Positions 55,461-64,000 of a stretch of DNA of 64,000 nucleotides are shown here, one piece after another. The DNA comes from Atherix ibis. Taxonomy: Eukaryota; Arthropoda; Insecta; Diptera; Athericidae. Location: assembly GCA_958298945.1 (NCBI GenBank), contig OY282609.1, positions 34,755,212-34,819,211 of the forward strand. The letters run 5' to 3'. The translations under genes and the position numbers were made by a program. A model generated the notes under the pieces. That model was not told the origin of the DNA and made no database searches. It saw only the letters and a program-made list of their open reading frames with translations. Numbering within the stretch: the stretch's first letter is position 1; each line of letters begins with the position of its first letter.

Positions 55461-55769
55461 ATATAGCACCACTAAATACATAGAGACTTCAATCTAAACT
55501 TAAAAAAAAGAAAAGCCCAAGCAATAATCGACTTATTGCAAAAAAGTTTGGCAGGATATTTTTTTTAAATAATTAATTTATTTGGAAAATTTAAATTTAT
55601 AAAAAATCATTCATACAATATAAAAGAATTTATTTCATTTCCTTCATTATTTTTTTAAAATCATTTTTTTTGTAATTTTTAAAAACAGAATTGACCTAGA
55701 AAAATATTTTGTAAGATTAAAAATCAAATTTGAAAATCTCTTAACTAAATTATAAAAATATCTACTCAC
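55461..55769. other. AT-rich sequence left of the candidate exon
   Basis: If the exon at 55770-55962 is real, this is the start of its intron. Nothing else seen. Confidence 0.4.
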
Positions 55770-55962
55770 CATGCTTATCTTTGTCCAAAATACTTGAGCC
55801 ACCATGGCTGCCATTCAGCTGATGTATTGACTGTTGATGTGTTTGCTGTTGGAGTCGTCCACCAAAAGTTGGCGCAAGAATTGTGAGAATTTGGCAGGCA
55901 ATCAATATTGCCACATTGTTATGGGATTTCAATTTTAATTCTGGGAATTGCATGTAATGCAT
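55770..55962 (-). CDS. Candidate first coding exon of a secreted or membrane protein
   Basis: Minus strand, 193 nt, ATG at 55962 in context GGATAAAAATG, which resembles fly start sites. The product begins MHYMQFPELKLKSHNNVAIL, then IACQILTILAPTFGG, a basic stretch followed by about 14 hydrophobic residues and a small-residue end, as in a signal peptide with cleavage near TFGG. A Gln/His-rich linker (RLQQQTHQQSIHQLNG) and SILDKDKH follow. The exon ends at 55770 directly before GTGAGT, a consensus splice donor, in phase 1; without splicing the frame stops two codons later. Its composition is less AT-rich than its flanks. Many fly surface-protein genes (for example Ig-superfamily receptors) have such a short signal-peptide exon before a huge intron, but I do not recognise this protein and found no second exon to the left within the window. 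Confidence 0.45.
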
Positions 55963-57869
55963 TTTTATCCTGTTTTTTTTAACGTTTTTTTATTATTATT
56001 TTTATTATTTTTTAGATTTTATTTATAATTTTTTTTATTTTATTTATTCTTTTATAAGTAATGAATATTGGATACCACAAATTTTTCTAGTACACCATTC
56101 GTAGCACATATCAAATAGAATTGATATTTTCGAAGGAGGTACTTAATGATTTCTAATTATGTTGACGAGAGAATGATTATCGATCAATATTCAGTCTGCT
56201 TTAAAATTTATATTTTTAAATCTATTATTTTCAATTGCATATTATAAGCGGAGCATAAAATGAGAAGTACTCTTTTCATCAACTACCATAAAACGACGAT
56301 GCCTTATTTCAACTTTGTATGAAATAGACCAGCCCATCTGATGTAGGACTTCTAGCCATCTGCTGATGATGACGATGATGATAGTGGTTAATTTATCATT
56401 TATTCCCCCAAAAATTTTATTGAAGGACAATAATCGATATTAATTCAAAGGATATTTATCAATAGGGAAATATGTAAATTGCAACATAAAAATTAATGTT
56501 ATAATGATGGAATATTTTTAATTATTTATTCGATAGTCGCATTTATTTCAATCATTTCCGCGGTTAATTTCCTGTTGATTTTTTTCTGCATTTGCTATTT
56601 GTATATGCATTTTTTTTAACACCACTGGCCAAATTAATTAGTTAGATTTTCACTGCCGTATAAAACACACTCAATACACATTGAATATGGCAATTCCCTA
56701 ATAACCAGTGTTGCCACTATAGTTAAATTCATTTTATTTATTTGTTAAAATGTTTACATCGACCAATGGGTCTATATGCTCGTATATATTTTGCACGCAT
56801 CCTTATACCAAAAGTAGGATGTTAAAATTTATTTTATTTTATTAATTTTTTATTGTAGGTGTTTTTTTATTTGTCCAATATGCGCACAGAACAGTTACAG
56901 TTGTTTCTCATTTAACAAATACCATCCAGCATACCAATGTCAATTTAATCCAATTTAATCGATGGACCGTTGAAATCTCATTCCTGTAAAAACATAAGAA
57001 AAAAAATGAGATTTGTCAGAAAATAGTTAAACATTTTTTTTTTACTACGTAACACGTTTTTTTGATAATTTTTTAATTTTGTATTTTTTTTTTTGTAGAA
57101 TTGTACAACTTTTTGGATTAAAATGAAATTTTATTTATAAAATAATCAGAATTGAATACTTGATGATGTGCAGGATACCTGTACGAATATGTAGACAAAT
57201 ACATTGTAAAAAAAAATATATTGTAACATATATCGAAAAAATCATATTCGAATCCCCGTCATACAATTTCATTGTAGAATTTTCGATGCAAATATTATTC
57301 AATACATGTAAACATATTTACGTAAAAATTTATTTAATTAATCCGTACATTTTGGATAATTTGATTTTTAATTTGGATAAAATAATTATTCATCACCATT
57401 TTGGTGTGTATAAACAGGAGTTTGTGAGTGTTTACTGCATATATTCGTACTAATGCTATTATTATTTTTAATATTATTCTTACTATTACTACTTTTATGG
57501 TACATGCTTCGATGAATTTCATGAAAATAATTGCATTATTATTTTCTTTGTATTTATTTATAATTTTTTATTTGGTATTTTGGATCAATTTTATTTTTAT
57601 TTTTTATATTGAATTCAATTTCCGCTCTGCTAAAAAATAAAATCCGGAAATAATTTTTTTTTACATAGATAATTTATTATTATTTATTCTTTATTCAATG
57701 AAATTTATCTCAATTTTATAGTTGAGAGCTAATTTTATCTATTGACGATAAGTTTGAGATTACATCCGTAATATCAAGTTTTACCTCAATATCACCTTTC
57801 TTCCAGTCTGGAAATTAATTTAATGTGTTATTAAATTAAACAGTTGAGTTAGATGCGCTATCCGATTCT
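55963..57869. other. AT-rich sequence right of the candidate exon
   Basis: Would hold the 5' UTR and promoter of the candidate gene if it exists. No clear core promoter element could be picked out. ORFs at 56242-56430 (-), 57160-57453 (+), 57334-57522 (-) and 57428-57640 (+) are unsupported. No transposon piece recognised for about 1.9 kb. Confidence 0.45.
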
Positions 57870-57935
57870 TTCGCACTGAAATTGTTATTATGGGCGATTT
57901 TAATGTAGACAATTCTGGTCGGACAACACCCGAGA
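57870..57935 (+). pseudogene. LINE endonuclease motif fragment
   Basis: The plus strand reads EIVIMGDFNVDNSGRTT, matching the (V)xGDFNxHN core of LINE apurinic-type endonucleases. Only this block remains before an MLE begins at 57942. Possibly from the same LINE as 58696-59420, with the RT region deleted. Confidence 0.55.
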
Positions 57936-57941
57936 AATGTA

Positions 57942-58695
57942 CGAAAAAGTATCGCGAATTTTGTTTTTCCAAAAATTATTTATTCATTCATGAATATCTA
58001 TTTTGAAATCGATATTTATATTAATATTATATTTCTATAATATCTTCAAAGTACAAAAATCCCCACCAGATATTATACACTTGTACCAACGTTTTTTTTC
58101 CAAACCTTGAAGCACTTTAATGGATCTGGGGAATACGGTAGCTGCGGCATTATTAGTGTGTTGTTTTTTACCAAAAATTTTGCTTACAGTTTTCTTCGAT
58201 TACAGGGGCGAAGTAAATCATTAGTTCTTGCCACAGGGTAGAACTGTCAATAAAGAATATTACCTGCAAGTTATGCGCAATTTGCGTGAAGATATCCGCC
58301 AGAAACGCCCCGATTTGTGAAAGAACAAAAATTGGCTTTTGCACCATGATGACGCCTCTGCTCATGCATCGTTGCTTGTGCGAGAATTTTTGGCAAAAAC
58401 TAACATACTTATAAAGCCGCAGCTACCGTATTCCCCAGATCTGACCCACTGTGACTTTTTCTTGCTCCCGAAACAGATTCTTTGATCCATTTTTTGGAAT
58501 GGGCAAAAATCGAAGACGAGCCAAAACACTTGCAAGCAAATCAGCTGTCAAAAGTTAACTGAACATTCAAAATGGCCGAACTTGTCGGCATAAGTGAGAT
58601 ATATGAGTACCAATATAACGCCACAAAAAATCGAAAATCGAATATTCGTAACCCGCGGAAATTCAAAATTTGCGATACTTTTTGAACAGACCTCG
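57942..58695 (-). mobile_element. family A mariner with an inverted internal block
   Basis: 754 bp with TA at 57940-57941 and 58696-58697. The right end is intact (TACTTTTTGAACAGACCTCG ending 58695). The left end reads CGAAAAAGTATCGCG, lacking about 10 bases of the usual CGAGGTCTGTTCAAAAAGTA. The outer parts are in minus orientation: the right part carries the 5' leader (complement of GAATTTCCGCGGGTTACG) and the left part the transposase 3' end. The middle (about 58163-58478) is in plus orientation. Confidence 0.85.
58163..58478 (+). pseudogene. family A transposase segment, inverted relative to its element
   Basis: The plus strand reads LLTVFFDYRGEVNH, FLPQGRTVNKEYYLQVMRNL, KNKNWLLHHDDASAHASLLV (second catalytic Asp region, NAPAHT altered to DASAHA) and FLAKTNILIKPQLPYSPDL followed by THCDFFLLP. 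On the minus strand left of it (58165 to 58130) the block KNNT...PQLPYSPD occurs again, so this part of the gene is present twice in opposite orientation. Either a second copy inserted in reverse or a rearrangement; ends of a separate element were not found. Confidence 0.8.
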
Positions 58696-58697
58696 TA

Positions 58698-59420
58698 TAT
58701 GTTAATGGCAACCTCCGTTGGAACGACCACATGTTTAATATTACTAAAAATACTGCAAAATATTCAGGTTTCCGTTAGCAATACAAGTAATTCCTCACTC
58801 CACCTGTCTGGTCAATAATTATAAGGCGTTTGTTCAGCCCAAGGTAAAATATAATTACCATATATGGGCAGACGCATCTAAAACGTCATCGCACTTATTA
58901 GATGGGATACAAAATCAAGCGATAAAATTAATAGGAGACAAAAATATTACAAAGTCATTAGACTCACTGGAACACCGCAGAAATGTCTCCTGTCTTTCCT
59001 TATTTTATCGTATTTTTCATAAACAGTATTCTAGAGAATTGGCTAGTTGAATTCCGCACCTATACTTATAATATTGTAATACCCATTTTACACATCAGGT
59101 AACTCTGAATCCTATTTTTGAACGTACTGCAAGATATAGAGATTCTTTTTTTAACTGTTCAATGCAAATGCGGAATACTCTGCCTTACTCGGTTTTTCCA
59201 AATCGTTATCATCAATATTTTGTAGGAAAGATAATCGATATCGCTCTCTTTATCCTTTCTAATACTTTTCATATGCGCGATGTACCAAAACATTATAAAG
59301 ATATTTATCTTTTAAAATATAAGAAGTTTCTATTACTAGGACTTAAAACAAAGTTGAACTATTATGTTTGGGGATTTTTTATATCCTTCAAACTGCTCAT
59401 ATCCTTGGAATTACAACTCA
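58698..59420 (+). pseudogene. CR1-like LINE reverse transcriptase tail
   Basis: Plus strand, frame changes: YVNGNLRWNDHMFNITKNTA (thumb start, as in LGVxVDxxLxWxxHI), then AFVQPKVKYNYHIWADASKT, SHLLDGIQNQAIKLIGDKNI, SLDSLEHRRNVSCLSLFYRI and FHKQYSRELAS (the known block LAHRRxVAxLSLFYRxYxGxCSxEL), finally ERTARYRDSFFNCSMQMRNT and LPYSVFPN (RTxRxxxSFxPRTxxLWNxLPxxVF). No RNase H and no polymerase box. The MLE at 57942-58695 sits immediately before it. Confidence 0.75.
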
Positions 59421-60129
59421 CATAAGTGAGAAATTACTTAATAATAATTTTGAAAAAAAGTCATTTTGAAACGTATTTATCGTTACTTTGAACATGTGCC
59501 TATTATAGCAGATCAATAATTTGGTTTTTGATTATAATATTGCACAGTCTAATAGCTGATTACATGACATCCTCATTTGTATGAAAAGAATATTTTCAAG
59601 GTGTGTTTTTCGAAAAAGCACACCCATTTTATTAAGTATGACATTCTAGAATGTTTTGAAAACTCAACAACTTCTTTCTGCTCACACCTTAGAATTAATT
59701 TGATTTGAATATCCCGAAATAAATAAATATCGTAAATAATTTTCCCTACATAAAATATAAGGTGGTTTTCCGCAAGTTCGTATTCTTCTTTTTAGTAAAG
59801 TAATTTTCAGATAACATAGCATGCTTAAGTGAACTGAATACCAAAGAATTGGATTGATCAAGCACAGTTTTTTTAAAGTAAACTTATTATATCCATCAAA
59901 TTATCAGGATATATGATAGTTTGACTAAGCAGTAGTTAGTTACTTGGTCAATTTTATGTACAACTTAGTTTTGGCATACACAATTTTTGAGAAAGATTGG
60001 GTCTGTTTGTGTCTGCGATCAAGGTACCAGTCAACACGGAGCAAGAAATCGGCACAGTTTATAACAGCCAATTTTACTCAGACCGCCGTAATGTCATGCT
60101 AATGTAGTACATAATCTTACTTTTGACAT
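59421..60129. other. AT-rich sequence without recognised gene
   Basis: Nothing supported on either strand. Confidence 0.45.
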
Positions 60130-60240
60130 TCCTCATGTATTCTACAGAAAGTTGGACCCTCTAGCAAAAATCATTACCAAGTCTAAGTGCCCTTCAAGAA
60201 AAGAACCTTTCGAACTATAGGAACCCTTGTTATGGTAGCC
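60130..60240 (+). pseudogene. Possible RTE-type LINE scrap
   Basis: The plus strand reads ESWTL then QKSLPSLSA, and in another frame FKKRTFRTIGTLVMVAL, reminiscent of the (G)SEtWtLs...LxaFekr.lR.I block seen at 38600 and 49690. Short, so tentative. Confidence 0.35.
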
Positions 60241-60719
60241 TTATCGATGGCATTGATGATTTGGTTGTTACGAAATGTTTGACCAGATGTTATGTTATAA
60301 GCCAAAAATAATCAACGAAATTATTTTGTTGCATTTTTTTTAATAATCAGCAAAGTTATTTGGTTTTGTCAAACTCAATTTAAATGTTTATAAGAAAAAA
60401 GAATTTACTAAATAAGAATATGAATATGACGTGAGGAAAACTTTTAAATTCATTTAAATCCAAGGTTTATTTGGACTAGTGAAGCAGGGACCTTGAACAT
60501 GATAATTTGAAGTCGAAAGCTTAGATCAAAGGCTATTAAAAGAACTAGAGAAAAATAATATTTATGATCATATTTTCTGGGCATGCAGCTCATGACGTAT
60601 CAGCAGAAGAAATCCCAAAAGCAGCTAAGTATAGCATAAGCATTTAAAATTAAAAGGAATGTTAGAAAAATTATCGAAAATGCAATTAATAACATAGACG
60701 AGAAAAAATATATATTTTG

Positions 60720-60960
60720 ACCGTTCCCAATTTTAGGTCTCTTAGTAAGATCGGAAGTGCTGCTTCCGTCATCGATCGGAAGGGTCAATGTCTAGTGAAT
60801 ACGGGGTGCGGTAGGACGTCAGAGTAGATTTTAACCACATCAGCAACATGCGGCCGAGCGTTGTTGTACTGTAAAATCACTTTGTCGTGTCTTTGCTCGT
60901 ATTAAGCCACCACTGTGTCTTCAAACTTATTCACCGGTCCGGGACGCTCCTTTTTTTTCG
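60720..60960 (-). pseudogene. Mariner/Tc1-type transposase fragment (sixth lineage)
   Basis: The minus strand reads KERPGPVNKFEDTVVA, a stop, then YEQRHDKVILQYNNARPHVA, DVVK and DVLPHPVFTRH. This matches the region around the second catalytic Asp of a mariner/Tc1-type family (VILQHDNARPHVAKxVK ... LPHPPYSPD). The catalytic Asp is Asn here (YNNARPHV). A GGCGCCATCTATTGG word at about 61147 may mark the outer 5' region. Differs from the other lineages in the window. Confidence 0.65.
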
Positions 60961-63380
60961 AATTGAATGCAAAAAGCAAAAGTTCCCGCAACTTATTGAC
61001 TCAAATTTCATATTTCCGCGCACAAAAATAATATATATATAACGCCAATAAAAACTCATAAATGTTATGATAAGAAGTTGTTAAAAGACGCTTAAGCCTA
61101 CAATTTGACTTTTCTGATCCGATATTTTGGACCAACATTTACTGCTGGCGCCATCTATTGGAAAACGCCGGTTTCTCATTTATAATCCCATTATAAAAAG
61201 AACAATATGAAAAAAATTATGTATAAATTCAAAGAAAAAAAATTATAAGATAAAATGAAGATAAAATTAAGAGAAAAATTATGAAACAATGCAAAAAATT
61301 CAAGGAAAATCAAAGAAAAACTTAAGCAACAATTTAAGAAAAACTGATGAAAGAAAATTGAAACAAAACAAAGAAAAAACTATAAAGAAAAAGAAAAATG
61401 ATGATTTTTTTTATTGCCCTCTGGTTAGTCTTCTCTCTTCCTTTTCTTCTTCTTCTACGTTTCTCTGCATAATTGTCTACGGTATATAGTAATTTTTTTA
61501 CTCTCCTTCGTCTTTTCACCTTTTCTCTTCTTCAGAATTGGTTGTGTTCTTCTCTTTTGATATATTTTTTTATAACAAAATAAAGTTTAAATAATGAAAT
61601 AAAAAGAGAGAGGTTGAAGAATAAAAGAGGATGAAATAAAATAATAAAATGACTAGTTTCATCATTTGAAAGTAAAAGAAAATATAAAATTAAGAGATTA
61701 ATCGAGAAACAGAAAAATAAAGAAGTGCTAACGGAATTTAAATGACATACAATAATTTTTTTTGTTTCACTACACGAATTATAATAAATACTGTTTTTTT
61801 TATTATTAGATTAAGTATGTAAAAAATATTAAAATGAGTAGACATTCTATAATGAATTTTAACTAAAAAGTATTTTTATTCAAGTTCGTACTCCCCACAG
61901 GTAGCCGGTCCACCAATAGCGCTGCCGTAAAATGGGCTGAAAAAGATCATTGGCGATCACAAAAGGGGCACCTTATATTTTTTTTGGCCGCGGATTGGAC
62001 GAATTTGGGGATAACACCGACAGTCGGTTTCGTATTTCTTTCTTTTTTTAGTTTTGGGGCTCTTTTTTTATTTAAAAATAATTTTATTAATGTCCTTCCA
62101 TTTTTAAAATATTTTTTCTTGGTTCCATTTACATCTTCCGAAAATTTATACCTTCCCTGTCAATTCCTATTCCTTCCATTTTTGCATAGATAGCTTTTTT
62201 TTAGTTTTATTTTGTATTTCTTTTTAGTTTTCACTATTCTTTTTTTTTCTTTCTTCTTCATCGCCTCCTATGGTGAACCTAACATCTTCGACTGTCTCCA
62301 TTATTCTCTCTCCATTCTGGGGTGATTTTTTCTAGTCTACTAACTTCGATGTCCCCCGCAATCTTCACATAAAGCTAGTGATAACTATACCTAGCAGAAA
62401 CGCGTGCTCTCTGAGGATGGTCGACATTGGCCATGCTTCTTTAGAACTTTATGTTCAAAGGAATTTTTATCCAAATATTAATACTTTACCGTCCTTTCCT
62501 GTACCTAAAAAAATACAGTAAGTATATTCGGCATACCAAAACAATCTCTGCCTTAGAATATACTATGTACCATTCCCACACATATTAAGAAATGCAATCT
62601 GAGAATACTATCTAATCCTACGCGGAAAAATAAAACTAAATAGAATATTCTTGGCTAAATACGGGAATTCTGTCCCGGAAAATCTAGTACCAGAAGGCGA
62701 AGCAGGTCTATTATTATTTGATTAAAATAGCGTTACCGATCTCAGTTACGTTGGAAATACGAAATTGGAAAACCTCGTCACGTTACTTGGTAATTGTTTA
62801 ATTCACCAGGGCAAGACTAAATTCCCGGTTGTGGGACCATTGTTGATTATGATATCATTTTTAATATCTTTAAATAGCCGCGTCATATGATCATAATTTC
62901 TTGAAATCTCTTGAGTTGATTTATATTCTTTTTATTAATTTCTTGTATGTAAGGTATCTTAGGTTAACGACCAATTGATAGCGCCATAACTATGATGCCA
63001 TTTAGTGACTTTATTATATGTATGCGAGCTATCTTTACTAGATTAGTATATCATTATTAGGTTGAACAGCGAGAGTATATTATAAAATATTGAAGAAGGA
63101 ACATGGAAATTTGGTTGTTGGATCAAGGAGCTCCACCACAATGGTAGATATCTTGCTCTCGATGTAATTTTTGATGGTGTGGCAACCATATAATACAAGG
63201 GACGATTGGTGTTGCCAAAAATCAGATTTTATAGAGTTGACGTACACATAATTTCTATGTGAATGTTAAATGCACTGATTTAATGAAGGTTGACCAAAGA
63301 GTCTACAAAAATTTGTCGCTATTGGCCCGATCTACGTGTCTGCCTATTGTTTATTGTGTTATGTACAATTCTGTTAGTAG
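60961..63380. other. AT-rich sequence without recognised gene
   Basis: About 2.4 kb. 61190-61800 is A-rich then T-rich low-complexity sequence. ORFs at 61289-61489 (+), 61334-61519 (-) and 61984-62193 (+) follow that composition. 61900-62000 and 62350-62850 are more complex but yielded no family match. Confidence 0.45.
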
Positions 63381-63660
63381 GCGAGGTAGATTGGGAATAA
63401 CTGTGAGTACTGCATAATAGAGACCAAGGTGAGGAGCCTTTGACAGAAACGTGGATGGCCGTGGTTATCATCTATATCGCAGGTACAGTTCAAGTACTTG
63501 AACTGAGGAATGGCGGAATCTCGAGTGCTATTATTGCAAATAATAGGGTAACTAGGTTGTAACTGATTACCGACTGCTAGTAAATGAACCGACCTGTAAT
63601 GGATAGAGTTGGGTATAGAGACAGGACTAGGTAGTTAAACAAAAATACGTGGTTGAGACC
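63381..63660 (+). repeat. R1-type LINE 3' region, copy C (diverged)
   Basis: Contains AACGTGGATGGCCGTGGTTA, TCTATATCGCAGGTACAGTT, AATCTCGAGTGC and GTAACTGATTACCGACTGC, aligned in order with copies A and B. More diverged than either. No ORF2 remnant was recognised upstream within the window. Confidence 0.6.
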
Positions 63661-64000
63661 ATTCAACATTGGAATTGACAGAAGGATAGATTGAATGTTT
63701 GCCTGCTTCATACATGGAACAAGAAAGATGATTAAAAGAGGTATGGTAGAAGGAACATGCTGGAACTACTTGCCATAGTTGGTGATGAAATGAGGTCATC
63801 TTATGAGCAAAAGACTTCAGAGGACTATGAGAAGGTAGACCCGAATACACTTCTTATAGTGAGTTAGCCATATTGAGTGTTCCCTGCATGATGTAATCCA
63901 AACAAGAAATCAAATTGTGCGTTGAATTTGAGATAAGCTGGGTTATCGAGCCAGATGCATGCAACTCCCTGGATCTGAACTGGTGGAATCCATTACTTGA
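63661..64000. other. Sequence without recognised gene at the window edge
   Basis: The minus ORF at 63635-63850 overlaps copy C of the repeat at its 3' end and shows no known domain. Nothing else could be supported. Confidence 0.4.

Noticed and set aside
61289..61519. Lys/Asn-rich plus ORF and Arg/Phe-rich minus ORF
   Set aside because: Both follow from purine-rich low-complexity DNA and show no domain.
1..64000. A coherent new multi-gene system
   Set aside because: Apart from one candidate exon, all coding signals are transposon-derived and nearly all are broken; there is no conserved gene neighbourhood to support a new system.

Overview
The window reads as AT-rich eukaryotic chromosome, almost certainly from an insect and plausibly a dipteran. 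There are no bacterial-style gene arrays. Nearly every protein-like segment is a transposable element: non-LTR retrotransposons of the jockey, R1, RTE, I/LOA and CR1-like groups, mariner-like elements (MLEs) of several subfamilies, a DD41D 'rosa-like' relative of mariner, and one piggyBac remnant. Subfamily names rest on remembered family motifs, not on a search.

Layout. 1-3388: the 3' part of a jockey-type LINE, with the C-terminus of a gag-like ORF1 and an open 900-residue endonuclease/reverse transcriptase ORF2, ending in a 28-A tail inserted into a DD41D transposase relic (3389-3760). 6287-7668: a decayed MLE and a short DD41D derivative side by side. 8640-9480: piggyBac-like relic. 12173-14990: an MLE, an I/LOA-type LINE tail with RNase H, an R1-type RT scrap and a DD41D relic. 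16038-17285, 32824-34029 and 48387-49646: three irritans-type MLEs with recognisable TIRs and TA duplications. 20437-21379, 23478-24282 and 57942-58695: more copies of the MLE seen at 6287. 25791-25919: a TA-flanked near-perfect palindrome. 26325-27160: a jockey fragment amplified as a 169-bp tandem repeat. 28079-29956: a mauritiana-type MLE next to a mellifera-type MLE, with two further mellifera-type copies at 37042 and 43723. 38600-40640: RTE remnant, then a jockey fragment split by a DD41D element. 49690-50080: RTE remnant. 52610-55460: a DD41D fragment fused to a 5'-truncated R1-type LINE. 57870-59420: LINE remnant interrupted by an MLE. The remaining stretches are AT-rich DNA in which I see no gene.

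The one credible non-transposon gene signal is on the minus strand at 55770-55962. An ATG in a fly-like start context opens an ORF with a signal-peptide-like hydrophobic segment, and it runs directly into a consensus splice donor (GTGAGT). It could be the first coding exon of a secreted or surface protein whose later exons lie to the left, beyond long introns. No matching second exon was recognised here.

The most unusual pattern is structural. Three decayed MLE copies (29747-29800, 37752-37827, 49134-49211) contain short inverted self-copies that form hairpins inside coding sequence, and a fourth MLE (57942-58695) has an inverted internal block. This looks like repeated template-switching or gap-repair scars in transposon copies. 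No coherent new multi-gene system is visible.
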